Below, piece by piece: positions 32,705-41,826 of a stretch of 64,000 bases of DNA. Location: positions 62,001 to 126,000 of the forward strand of contig CASEDP010000004.1 in the NCBI GenBank assembly GCA_949286835.1, in the 5' to 3' direction. A program made the translations under genes and the position numbers. The stretch comes from an uncultured Clostridia bacterium (GTDB taxonomy: Bacteria > Bacillota > Clostridia > Christensenellales > Borkfalkiaceae). Positions within the stretch are counted from its first letter, which is position 1. Each line of letters starts with the position of its first letter. Under the pieces are notes generated by a model. That model was not told the DNA's origin. It saw nothing but the letters and a program-made list of their open reading frames with translations, and did no database searches.

Positions 32705-34762
32705 ATGAGCATTTCAGCAAACCAGATAAGGAACATTGCCGTAATAGGGCACAGCGGCGAAGGCAAGACCACGCTGTGCGAGGCAATGCTCTTCAACGCG
32801 GGCGTTATCGACAGAATGGGCACCGTGGAACAGGGCACGACCGTAATGGACTTCGACGAGGCGGAAAAGACAAAGAAGATGTCCGTCTATACCTCCGTCG
32901 CGCACCTCGAATGGAAGGGAATTAAGATCAACCTGATAGACCTTCCCGGATTTTACGACTTTGAGGGCGAGAGGCACGAAGGGCTTGCCGCCTGCGGCGG
33001 CGCCGTGCTCGTTATAGGCACAAACGGGGCGCTGCCCATAGGCGCGGAGAGCGTCGTTGACTATTGCCTGAGGCTGGGCAAACCGCTCATCATATTCATA
33101 AACGGTATGGACAAGCCGACCGCGGACTATGCGGGCACAATAGAGGCGCTGAGGGAAAAGTATGCGGGCAAGATTGCGCCCATACAGATACCCATAATGA
33201 AGGACGGCAAGATGACGGGCTATATAAACGCCCTGCAGCAGAAGGCATACGAATTTTCTAGCAAGGGCAGAATGGACATACCCATTCCCGGGGAGTACGC
33301 AAAGCAGCTTGACGATATGGAAAACAGACTTGTAGAGACGGCTGCGGAAAACGACGACGTGCTGCTTGACAAGTTCTTCGAGCAGGGCGGTCTTACGCGC
33401 GAGGACGCAATTTTAGGCATACGCAAGGGCATTGCGACGGGCAACGTTATCCCCGTTATGGCGGGCAGCGCGCTCAATAACCGCGGTGTAATCAACCTTA
33501 TGGACGAAATTGTCACCTATATGCCCACCGCCGACGAGAGAAGAAATACCATTGCCACCGACCTCATTGCCGACGAAGTCGTCAACATCAACCGCGAGGA
33601 AAACGGACCGCTTGTCGCATTTATATTCAAGACGACGAACGACGCATACACGGGCAAGCTGAACTACATAAAGATTTTCCGCGGCAAACTCAAGTCCGGC
33701 GACACCGTGCTGAACGTAAACACGGGCAAGGAAGAGCGCATAGGTCAGATATTCACACTCTGCGGCAAAAAGACAGAGCTTGTGACCGAACTTTCGGCGG
33801 GCGACATAGGCGCCGTGAACAAGCTGACTTCTACGGATACCAACCACACGCTCTGCGCCACGGGCACGCGGGTCAAGTTTGACCCCATCCGCTTCCCCCG
33901 TCCCTCCCTTCCCCGCGCGGTCAAGGCGTCGGACAAGGGCGACGAGGACAAGATATGGTCGGGCCTCAACAGAATGAAGGAAGAAGATTACACCTTCTCG
34001 GCAGAGAAGAACAGCGAGACGGGCGAACTCATCTTGAGCGGACAGGGCGAAACCCACCTCGAGCTGATTGTCAGCAAGCTCAAAAACCGCTACGGAATTA
34101 CCGCTCTCCTTTCCAAGCCCAAGACGCCCTACAGGGAGACTATTAAGGGTACTGCCATTGCAGAGGGCAAGCACAAGAAACAGTCCGGCGGACACGGACA
34201 GTATGGTCACTGCAAGGTGCGTTTCGAGCCCTGCGAGAGCGACTTTGAGTTCGGCGACGAAGTAGTCGGCGGCGCAGTGCCCAGACAGTACATACCCGCC
34301 GTAGAAAAGGGACTTAGGGAATGTATGGTCAGGGGCGTGCTTGCGGGCTACCCCGTGACGGGCGTAAAGGCGACGCTGTTCGACGGCAGCTATCACGATG
34401 TGGACAGCTCTGAAATGGCGTTCAAGGCGGCGGCAGCCATAGCCTATAAGGAGGGTATGAAGAACGCCAACCCCGTGCTCCTTGAGCCCATAGTAAAACT
34501 CAAGGTTGCGGCGCCCAACGACTATCAGGGCGCGGTTATGGGCGACATATCCAAGCGCAGGGGCAGAATTTGCGACAGCATCACCGACGGCGATATGACT
34601 ACGGTAATCGCCGAAGTTCCCCTTTCCGAGACGTATGACTACACCACAGACCTCCGCGGAATGACGAGGGGCAGGGGCAAGTTCTCCACAGAATTCCTCC
34701 GCTATGAGGAAGTACCCTACGCGCTTGCGGAAAAGATAATTGCCGAGGCAGCAAAGGAATAG
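32705..34762 (+). CDS. Elongation factor G-like translational GTPase
   Basis: A 685-residue protein with all EF-G domains. G1 is GHSGEGKTTL in place of GHIDAGKTT, G3 is DLPGFYDF, and G4 is NGMDK instead of NKMDK. Domain IV is present with the GGHGQYGHCKVRFEP loop, and domain V with GAVMGDISKRRGRI. These changes match the second EF-G-like family found beside a canonical FusA in many Firmicutes, whose role in elongation, recycling or stress is unclear. Canonical fusA would be expected next to rpsL/rpsG elsewhere. AAAGGGGA precedes the ATG. Monocistronic. Confidence 0.9.
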   Translation: MSISANQIRNIAVIGHSGEGKTTLCEAMLFNAGVIDRMGTVEQGTTVMDFDEAEKTKKMSVYTSVAHLEWKGIKINLIDLPGFYDFEGERHEGLAACGGAVLVIGTNGALPIGAESVVDYCLRLGKPLIIFINGMDKPTADYAGTIEALREKYAGKIAPIQIPIMKDGKMTGYINALQQKAYEFSSKGRMDIPIPGEYAKQLDDMENRLVETAAENDDVLLDKFFEQGGLTREDAILGIRKGIATGNVIPVMAGSALNNRGVINLMDEIVTYMPTADERRNTIATDLIADEVVNINREENGPLVAFIFKTTNDAYTGKLNYIKIFRGKLKSGDTVLNVNTGKEERIGQIFTLCGKKTELVTELSAGDIGAVNKLTSTDTNHTLCATGTRVKFDPIRFPRPSLPRAVKASDKGDEDKIWSGLNRMKEEDYTFSAEKNSETGELILSGQGETHLELIVSKLKNRYGITALLSKPKTPYRETIKGTAIAEGKHKKQSGGHGQYGHCKVRFEPCESDFEFGDEVVGGAVPRQYIPAVEKGLRECMVRGVLAGYPVTGVKATLFDGSYHDVDSSEMAFKAAAAIAYKEGMKNANPVLLEPIVKLKVAAPNDYQGAVMGDISKRRGRICDSITDGDMTTVIAEVPLSETYDYTTDLRGMTRGRGKFSTEFLRYEEVPYALAEKIIAEAAKE

Positions 34763-34798
34763 ACCTTTTCCTCCCCTCACCCTGCAATGCGGCAGAGC

Positions 34799-34836
34799 GA
34801 CAGATGCGCGCGTTATGCGGCAAACGGGGCAAATGA
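34799..34836 (-). repeat. Possible decayed CATATATG-family repeat
   Basis: Minus-strand CATTTGCCCCGTTTGCCGC followed by ATAACGCG has the ATTGCCCC and AACGC ends of the repeat family but lacks the ATATG core. Confidence 0.3.
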
Positions 34837-34843
34837 CGATTAA

Positions 34844-34884
34844 AAGGGCGGGCAAAGACCTGAAAACGGTCTTTGCCCGCCCTT
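34844..34884 (+). terminator. Terminator hairpin of the EF-G-like gene
   Basis: A perfect 17-bp stem (34844-34860 with 34868-34884), then CTGCCTTTCTG. The U-tract is interrupted. Confidence 0.75.
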
Positions 34885-34895
34885 CTGCCTTTCTG

Positions 34896-34937
34896 AAAAA
34901 ATATCGGCGGCAGCCCGTCTTTTGCGGGCTGCCGCCG
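34896..34937 (-). terminator. Rho-independent terminator of the MoxR-vWA-lipoprotein operon
   Basis: A perfect 13-bp stem (34905-34917 with 34925-34937), followed on the minus strand by ATATTTTTTC. A second, weaker hairpin lies at 34956-34982. Confidence 0.85.
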
Positions 34938-34992
34938 TATAATGCTTTTGCTCCGTGCCGCGCTTGTTGCGGGCGGCACGACCGAGCGGAAG

Positions 34993-37620
34993 TTATTCCG
35001 CCTCCTCCACGGAGGAGAGTACTATTGTCTCGATGAGGTCGGCAAATCCGGTTGAGTGCGTGACTGTAAGGCTGAATGCCTCGTTGATTGCAAACGAGAA
35101 GTCGAAAGTCGCCTTGTTCACGCCGCTCTTATAGGTCGCCGTGAACTTGCCGTCAGCTTCGGAATAGGTGTAGTCATATACCGTTTCGTTGCCTGCAACG
35201 ACTATTGTCAGCGTACCCTGACGCCAGTTATTGTTGTTGACAACCGTGACGGTCACGTCTGCGGGCGCGGGGTTACCCTCTCCCGCCTTGATGTACTTGA
35301 AATGACCGCTGTAGACCGTGCCGTTTATCAGCATCGCCGAAATGGCAGGCTGTTCCTCTACCACTACGTCGAAGCTTGTCGTCGCCGAAGCCGAGACGCT
35401 GGAACGGAGAATTATTGTGTACCTGCCCGCCTTCTTTGCGGTGAAGGTGACGGTGCCGTCGGCATTTGTAGTATACGCAACCGTATCGTCGCCCACCTTG
35501 TTATATGTCTCATCAGAGATCTCATACACATAGAAGGACGTATCTATGAATGCCGCGCCTGCCTCCGAAACCGATGCCCTTGCGGTGAACGGCTGGTTGG
35601 TATATACGCTATAGGGTTCTTTGGAGGTATAGTCCTTCCAGGAATATACGACCTCGCCGTCTATCTCCTGATATGCGTTTACCTGCGACTTGAGAGGATA
35701 GTCGCCGCCGGAGCCCGTGGGCGCAGATTTTTCAAACTTGAGCTTTACAACCTTTTCGCACAGCCCGCCCTTGGTCTTTAACACAAGCGTCACTTCGCCC
35801 GCATACTGAGCGTTTATTGTAGGCTGATTGGTCGTCTTGTTGAAGAAGCCCGTCATCGAATATTCGTTGTCGCTGGGCTCTATGGTCAGTTCAATATCCC
35901 TCGCCTCCGTGCGTATGTACAGCGTGAGCGGGTCATATGAGAGCGTCGCCGTCGTGGGCTGAATATTTGAAATTGCAAACGAGACCGGCTTGTTGCTGGG
36001 CACCGACACGACCTCATCGCCGATGATATTCCCGCTGTAGCTTATGTCAAAATTCTGAATGTAGAGCACGGAGCTGGGGAACTGGTTTTCGCCGGGGTCG
36101 TCATCCGCAGATTTGAATGTCTGATTTTCGTAGACAATCTTTCTCTGGTTGACTTCCGAATGGTTGTCGTAGTAATAGGTGGGAACGGTGACGGGTATAT
36201 TGGTAGAGGGATAATAGACGATATCCCCGTTCTCGTCACGCTTATAGACGGCTTCTGCGCTGTTCACGAGATTGCCATTGCCGTCCCTTTCTTCCGCCCA
36301 TACCTCTACGCTGCCGTCATCGCCTATCTCGTAGCGGAGCGAACTTACCTTATTCAGCCTGCCCTCTACTTCGGGAATGTACTGATAGAGCGGAACTTTC
36401 TGCCCGAAGGTGTTCAGTACGTCTTCGCCGTTTTCATCCTTGAGGAACATCTCGTTGCCGTCGAGGTCGTACATCGGGAGGAAGCCGCCCGTGCTGCTAT
36501 CGTCAAGATATACGGGCGCCCATTCTATATCGCCGTCGTCCTTGAATACGGGCTGTCCGTCGTTGTCGGTAGCAATCATATACGCGTGAATGATAGATGT
36601 TTCCTGAGTGGCTGAGACAATCGCGCCAGACTTGTCGAGCGTTGCCGAAAGCTTATAGCGGACGAACCTGGGATTTTCGTAGCGGCTGAAGCCGAATTCC
36701 ACATATGCCGTGCCGTCATTGTTCTTGATATATACCGGCTCGCTCTTGAGTACGGCGTCCGGACCGCAATAGCCCTCGTAGGCATTCTTCATAAGCCCTT
36801 CTGCGCCGTAAACGCGCGTATCGCCGCCGCCGGACTGATAGCTGAAACCCTGCATATTCTGGTCTGTCGCAGCCTCGTCGCGGCGCGCTACGGGGTCGGG
36901 ATTGCTCTCCGTGGGAATTGCCCTGTAGATGCCGAATATCTTGCCCTCGTCGTCATAGGAATACCACGTCTCGGTATTGTCGCCCGTTTCCTGCACCTTT
37001 ACATAGTCGTCGCCGAAATAGACGCTGAACCTGTTCTGAATGCCGTCGGTTCTTTCGGTATAGTATCCTTCGGAAGTGCGGACCGTGCCGCCGAGCGTTA
37101 CGGCAAGAGTAATTGCATCCGCCATATTGCTGACCGTCCTCTTTGGCACTGTCACGGTGAATGCTATCGTGCCGAGCGCGTCCTCCTTTTCAAGGTAGAG
37201 CTGCCCCTCCGACGCCGCCGTAGGGTTGACCTTGATTATGTGCTCGTCATATCCGACCGTGCTGGTAAGCGAATATGCGGGAAGAACTACCGAATAGGTA
37301 TGCTCCGCATTGTGGGCGCAGGTCTTTACGGCAAGCCCCTCCTCGCTTTCGGTGGGGGCGGTTATTGCCCATTCGCCGTAGGAGTGAGCTTCGGGGTCGA
37401 CGGGTATGCTCTCTTCCCTGATGTCGCCGCATATGCCGCAGACGCCTCTCTTGAAGCCCTCTGCAGAGCAGGTTGCCTCTGTGACGACCGTCCACGTGTA
37501 TGCGTGTTCGCCGCCGTCTACGCACTTTCCGTCATCCTTTCCGCAGCCGACAAACGCAGTCGCGCAGATAGCGACTGCCGCCGTCGCGGAAACAATTCTT
37601 GTAAGAAGTCTTTTTTTCAT
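34993..37620 (-). CDS. Large surface lipoprotein with a Cys-rich N-terminal repeat
   Basis: An 875-residue protein with lipobox FVGC (Cys26). Residues about 36-80 (ATCSAEGFKRGVCGICGD, and HSYGEW) match the short Cys/His module repeated in many gut Firmicute surface proteins. The remainder is beta-rich: central Tyr/Asp-rich sequence and Ig-like C-terminal domains (about 620-870) such as AGRYTIILRSSVSASATTSF. AAAAGGACACAAG precedes the ATG. It is the last gene of the MoxR-vWA operon, about 100 bases after the 456-residue lipoprotein gene. No enzymatic motif is seen; likely structural or binding. Confidence 0.72.
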   Translation of the reverse strand: MKKRLLTRIVSATAAVAICATAFVGCGKDDGKCVDGGEHAYTWTVVTEATCSAEGFKRGVCGICGDIREESIPVDPEAHSYGEWAITAPTESEEGLAVKTCAHNAEHTYSVVLPAYSLTSTVGYDEHIIKVNPTAASEGQLYLEKEDALGTIAFTVTVPKRTVSNMADAITLAVTLGGTVRTSEGYYTERTDGIQNRFSVYFGDDYVKVQETGDNTETWYSYDDEGKIFGIYRAIPTESNPDPVARRDEAATDQNMQGFSYQSGGGDTRVYGAEGLMKNAYEGYCGPDAVLKSEPVYIKNNDGTAYVEFGFSRYENPRFVRYKLSATLDKSGAIVSATQETSIIHAYMIATDNDGQPVFKDDGDIEWAPVYLDDSSTGGFLPMYDLDGNEMFLKDENGEDVLNTFGQKVPLYQYIPEVEGRLNKVSSLRYEIGDDGSVEVWAEERDGNGNLVNSAEAVYKRDENGDIVYYPSTNIPVTVPTYYYDNHSEVNQRKIVYENQTFKSADDDPGENQFPSSVLYIQNFDISYSGNIIGDEVVSVPSNKPVSFAISNIQPTTATLSYDPLTLYIRTEARDIELTIEPSDNEYSMTGFFNKTTNQPTINAQYAGEVTLVLKTKGGLCEKVVKLKFEKSAPTGSGGDYPLKSQVNAYQEIDGEVVYSWKDYTSKEPYSVYTNQPFTARASVSEAGAAFIDTSFYVYEISDETYNKVGDDTVAYTTNADGTVTFTAKKAGRYTIILRSSVSASATTSFDVVVEEQPAISAMLINGTVYSGHFKYIKAGEGNPAPADVTVTVVNNNNWRQGTLTIVVAGNETVYDYTYSEADGKFTATYKSGVNKATFDFSFAINEAFSLTVTHSTGFADLIETIVLSSVEEAE

Positions 37621-37724
37621 TCTTGTGTCCTTTTAATCAAAATTTATCGCCGCCGCAAACAGGCGGGCAACTACGCGGCGCATCGCGCGGAAAAATTTGC
37701 GGGGAAGCGCCGCGGCAAATTGCA

Positions 37725-39095
37725 TCAGTTTGCGTAATATCCGCAGGCGAACATCCACTGGCTCTCCTCGTCGGAGTTATAGCCCGCAAGTTCGGCAATG
37801 CCGTCGCCGTCGTTGAATATCGCCTGAGAGGTCGAATAGTCCATAAGGAACGCCCTGAGCTCTTCGGTCACGGGATAACAGCCGTCGCGGTTGACATAAT
37901 GAGCATAGTAATCGTTTATGAACGACAGATAGCTCCTTCCGTTGAGGTAATAGATGTTCATATAAGACGTGTCTGTGAACGGCAGGTTGACTATCTCCGT
38001 AGGCTGGCTGATCTTTGCGAACAGCAGGTCGCCGTATTCGCCCGTTACCGCGTCATAGTAGTGATAGTAACCGTCCTCGGGATTGAGTTTTACCATATCC
38101 GCATCGAGCAGATGATTTGCTACTCCCGGTCTGTTCGCGCAATAGGTGAACGTGCCTTCGGGGGTTATCTGATCGGCGTTTCCGCCGTCGCCCCACTTGG
38201 AGAAGTCCTCCTCGGGGAGTACGGGCACTGCGGGCTGCGTGCCGCCCGTGAAGTCGCCGTCCTTGTCGTAGATGAAGTCGACTACGAGCGGATATGCCGA
38301 AGGGTCGTTATTCGTCGACCTTATCACGAAAAAGCGCAACGAGCCGACCTCTTCCTTGGGGAGCTGTATCTCCCAGCGGAAATTCTTGGTAAACGAATTT
38401 GCCGAACCGCCGTCGTCTATCTTCTGTTCGGACGCCATATTCACATATCCGTCTGTACCCGCATAGGTATATAGAATGGGGTTTATCTTGTTTGCAGTGA
38501 CGTCGACAAGCGACTCTATCGAATAAAGTCCCCTCTCCGTCGGTCTGACCCTGAACCATATCTCCTGGGTAGCGGTCTGCAGGGTTACCCTGTACGCGCC
38601 AGGACTGTTGATGGTTATGCTTCCGTCATACGGGTCGGAGCCCGTGCCCTTTGTGGGGGTGAGCTGATAGAGGTCGATGAGCACGCTGTTGAGCGCGTTC
38701 GTCGCCTGATATATGTTGGGGTCATAGGTAAAGCCGTCCGGCGGGGTGACGAGCGTCACCTGATAGTCGCCGTCCAGACCCGATATGCTTGCCACGCCCT
38801 CCGAATTGAAGTTGGCGCGGAATTTCTGGTTTGTCTCCTTATCCGTCCACTGCGCCTGAAGCAGGTCGACATTGGGGTACTGCTCCTCCGTAAAACTCTC
38901 ATTGTTCCACAAGAGAGTTACGGTAAAACCGTCCTCTTCGGGAGGTTCGGGGACGTCGGGGTCATCGTCGCCGCCGGGCTTTACGGTACCGCCTCCGCCG
39001 CCCTCCGAAGGGGGCGTATAGGTGCCGCACGCGCCGAACGCAAACACAAGACAGAGAGCTGTCAATATGAGTAAAAACTTTCTTAATGTCTTCAT
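37725..39095 (-). CDS. Surface lipoprotein sharing modules with the 24.7-kb thioredoxin lipoprotein
   Basis: A 456-residue protein with lipobox AFGAC (Cys23) and a Gly/Pro/Asp-rich linker. Three modules resemble those of the lipoprotein at 24701-27517: a beta domain ending DGDYQVTLVTPPDGFTYDP (compare GEYTLEVDESSLPEGYYLD), a beta-sandwich with PTERGLYSIESL (compare PETGVYSIRSF), and a helical module with PVTEELRAF…W.FACGYY (compare PVNEELKHW…W.EFCYYY). It lacks the thioredoxin domain. It follows the double-vWA gene by 13 bases, so it is in the MoxR operon. Function unknown. Confidence 0.75.
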   Translation of the reverse strand: MKTLRKFLLILTALCLVFAFGACGTYTPPSEGGGGGTVKPGGDDDPDVPEPPEEDGFTVTLLWNNESFTEEQYPNVDLLQAQWTDKETNQKFRANFNSEGVASISGLDGDYQVTLVTPPDGFTYDPNIYQATNALNSVLIDLYQLTPTKGTGSDPYDGSITINSPGAYRVTLQTATQEIWFRVRPTERGLYSIESLVDVTANKINPILYTYAGTDGYVNMASEQKIDDGGSANSFTKNFRWEIQLPKEEVGSLRFFVIRSTNNDPSAYPLVVDFIYDKDGDFTGGTQPAVPVLPEEDFSKWGDGGNADQITPEGTFTYCANRPGVANHLLDADMVKLNPEDGYYHYYDAVTGEYGDLLFAKISQPTEIVNLPFTDTSYMNIYYLNGRSYLSFINDYYAHYVNRDGCYPVTEELRAFLMDYSTSQAIFNDGDGIAELAGYNSDEESQWMFACGYYAN

Positions 39096-39108
39096 TACTC
39101 CGCCTCCC

Positions 39109-41826
39109 TTACTTGTTTACCTTTTTGAAAAGGCTCTTAATGTCATCCCACTTGAGCTTTCTTACGCCGATATCTACAGCAAACAGCACGACTGCCGCAA
39201 TGAGCAGAGGCATTGCAAGGGGCAGATTGTAGACGCCCGCCTCACCCTCTTTGTTTTCTATGATGAGGTTGCCGTCCTCGCTGACGGTGCCGTTGGAGCC
39301 GACCATCTTGTGCAGAACTGCCGCGTCGAACAGCGCAAAGCTGTCATATTCCGGCGCATAGGAGACACTTATGTTGCGATTGGCCGTGAATACCTTGTCA
39401 GACTGTCCGCCGTCGCCCGACGTGCCGTAGTCATAGGTTACTTCCACAGAATAGGTGCCGACATCCGCAGTCACGAACTGATAGTCGAACGTGCGCGAGC
39501 CGAATGCCATCGAGCCGACTATCTCGCTGCCGTCGGGGCAGGTTACGGATATTGTAACATCGACGTCCATATCGATATTCGCGGGGGTGAGAGTTACGTG
39601 AGCATAGCCGCTGTCCGAAGTTATGTCAAGCAGGAAAGGATAGTCCACCTTTTCGTCGGGGAATGACGTATCGAAGAGGTTTGTAAGGAATGTCGTCCTC
39701 ATCTCTTCGCCCCAATAGCCGAGCCCGCTGTTGGTCTGGCTGACAGAACTTGTGAAACTTGCCACCCTGCCGTTGCCGTATTTCCAATAGGCATAGAGCG
39801 GAGCTTTGAGCACCCCTCCGGAGCTCTTGCCGTAGTCCACGGTGAGAACGGTCGTGGCGCTTGCTTTGGCAAGTCCGTAATAGTAGTCAGTGACAAATGT
39901 AGAGCTGAGGTCGGTCTGATTTATGCCGCTCAGGACATCGTCCACCCTGCGGGCGACGGTGATATACGACATTCCGCCGTTGGAATTGTTTACATCGGAA
40001 GGCAACTGAGTGTTTATTACGCTTTCGAGGTTGTCCTCGTTGGTTATGTCGAGGTACTGACCGCCGCCTATGGTTACAAGCTCGTTCAGAAGAGCCTTTG
40101 CCTGCGTCGCCTCCGTACCCGTATCGCCGCCCCTGCCGACATCGAGAACGGACGTATATATGCTGTAATCGCGCATATCCTGCACTATCTGTACGGGTTC
40201 GTAGCTGTCAAAAGTAAAGTTCAGACCGTCCGTTATCAGCATTACTCGCTTTTCGCCGTAGACGGTATCGCCCTTCATTATGTTGAACGCTGCCTGAAGT
40301 CCGGAGCCTATGCTTGTGCCCTGCGTGACGGTGAGATTTTCGATTGTGTCTAAGACGTCCTGTCTGCTGTCAGCCATAAGCGCCGTGTTGTGACGGGTAT
40401 AGGCATTGCCGCTGAACTCTATGAGGTTGAGATAATCTCTGTCAGAGAGCAGGTTGACAATTTCCGAAGCCGCCTCCTTTGCCCTTGTGAACTTGGACGC
40501 CGAGTACATACTTCTGGACGTATCTATGATTATGGTGTAGAGTCTGGGCGCGTCGTCCGTCTTGCCGAACACCACGGGAAGCATATTGTCAAGCGCCTTG
40601 AGCTCGCCCGAAGGATAGTTCTGCACGCTCACATCGCCGAGCGTTATGAGGCTCTTGCCGAACAGCGATACGACGGTATCTACGCTCTCCAGAAACATAG
40701 TGAGGTTGTTGAGCTTTGTCGGGTCGACGTCGGCAAGCACTATTTCGTCATACCTGCTGAGCTGTTCGACCGTATAGGGCACATCCGGCAGATTTACGTA
40801 TGCATCTATCTGCGCGTTTTCGCCGAACATATCCCTTACCGTGCGGAAGTTGCCCTCGTCCCCGGTTATCAGCAACACGCTTGCGCCCGCCGACACGCGC
40901 TGGGTGAACAACAGCGAGTTGTTGTTGGGATTTGTGTCCTCTGCGGGTTCTATTCTGAACTCATAGTCGAATACTCCCTCTTCCGATGTGCCCAGAGAGA
41001 ATGTCTCGAAATTTTCGCCGTTGGTAAGATAGACCGTGCGCTCCGCGACCTGAGTGCCCTCCCTGAACAGCTTTAAAATCGCCTCCGAAGAATACGGCTC
41101 CTGCACCCCGCCTATTTCCGCAAAGTCGGGGCAGTTGCACTTTATGGTCAGAGTTACGTCCTGCTGTCTGTTGAGGTATGCGTTGTCGGAAATGTCCACC
41201 GACGAGAGCTGCACTTCCCTGACGTCTGTGGGGAGATTGTCGTCGAGATAGATTGCGCTGACGTGAATTTTCTTGTCGGCGAGCGCGTCCACCTGGCGCT
41301 TGAGCGCATTGCTGTCGCTCTCGTCCGACTGCTTGCCGTCTGTTATGACGACGATGTGCTTAAGCACGCTCTCCCTGAACAACGACCCCGCAAAGTCAAG
41401 CGCGCTTACTATGTCCGTAGCGCTGTCGTCAACGGTGGAGAGCGAAACGCTCTTGGGTCTTTCGCCGAGGCGGGACAGAAGCTGATAGTCCTTGCCGAAA
41501 CATATTACGCCCAGACGGGAGTTATCGGGCAGGGACTTGCGCAGATTTTCTATGTAGTCGTCGATGAGGTCATAGTTTCTGTTTGCAGAATAGCTGACAT
41601 CCGCGAGCACATAGACGTCCGTCTCGGTCATGGTGGTGACAATGCTCGTACCCGCCGCCGCAAACGCGACGATTATCGCCATAAGGACGTGTATTATTCC
41701 CGACGCCGCGTTGTGGACGTTTACGTTGTCCTTTCTGACCGCAATGAAAAAGGGTATTGCGAAGAGGACGACGAGCGGTACGGCAAGTAACAATAAATAG
41801 GGATTATCGAAGTTGATACTGCTCAT
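39109..41826 (-). CDS. Membrane-anchored protein with two von Willebrand factor A domains
   Basis: The start at 41826 (MSSINFDNPYLLLL) is preferred over an in-frame ATG at 41850 because it aligns with the BatA-type N-terminus; both lie inside the end of the upstream gene. The 905-residue protein has two N-terminal helices, a first vWA domain with the MIDAS motif DVSYS (about 74) and TDGKQS, a middle region with a GATase-like VLLITGDEG segment, a second vWA with DTSRSMYSAS (about 440) and LITDGL, beta domains, and a C-terminal helix. It should bind metal and act in surface protein assembly or sensing. Confidence 0.85.
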   Translation of the reverse strand: MSSINFDNPYLLLLAVPLVVLFAIPFFIAVRKDNVNVHNAASGIIHVLMAIIVAFAAAGTSIVTTMTETDVYVLADVSYSANRNYDLIDDYIENLRKSLPDNSRLGVICFGKDYQLLSRLGERPKSVSLSTVDDSATDIVSALDFAGSLFRESVLKHIVVITDGKQSDESDSNALKRQVDALADKKIHVSAIYLDDNLPTDVREVQLSSVDISDNAYLNRQQDVTLTIKCNCPDFAEIGGVQEPYSSEAILKLFREGTQVAERTVYLTNGENFETFSLGTSEEGVFDYEFRIEPAEDTNPNNNSLLFTQRVSAGASVLLITGDEGNFRTVRDMFGENAQIDAYVNLPDVPYTVEQLSRYDEIVLADVDPTKLNNLTMFLESVDTVVSLFGKSLITLGDVSVQNYPSGELKALDNMLPVVFGKTDDAPRLYTIIIDTSRSMYSASKFTRAKEAASEIVNLLSDRDYLNLIEFSGNAYTRHNTALMADSRQDVLDTIENLTVTQGTSIGSGLQAAFNIMKGDTVYGEKRVMLITDGLNFTFDSYEPVQIVQDMRDYSIYTSVLDVGRGGDTGTEATQAKALLNELVTIGGGQYLDITNEDNLESVINTQLPSDVNNSNGGMSYITVARRVDDVLSGINQTDLSSTFVTDYYYGLAKASATTVLTVDYGKSSGGVLKAPLYAYWKYGNGRVASFTSSVSQTNSGLGYWGEEMRTTFLTNLFDTSFPDEKVDYPFLLDITSDSGYAHVTLTPANIDMDVDVTISVTCPDGSEIVGSMAFGSRTFDYQFVTADVGTYSVEVTYDYGTSGDGGQSDKVFTANRNISVSYAPEYDSFALFDAAVLHKMVGSNGTVSEDGNLIIENKEGEAGVYNLPLAMPLLIAAVVLFAVDIGVRKLKWDDIKSLFKKVNK

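Noticed and set aside
33413..34855. A 480-codon minus-strand frame opposite the EF-G-like gene
   Set aside because: It is antisense to clear EF-G domains and has no protein-family features.
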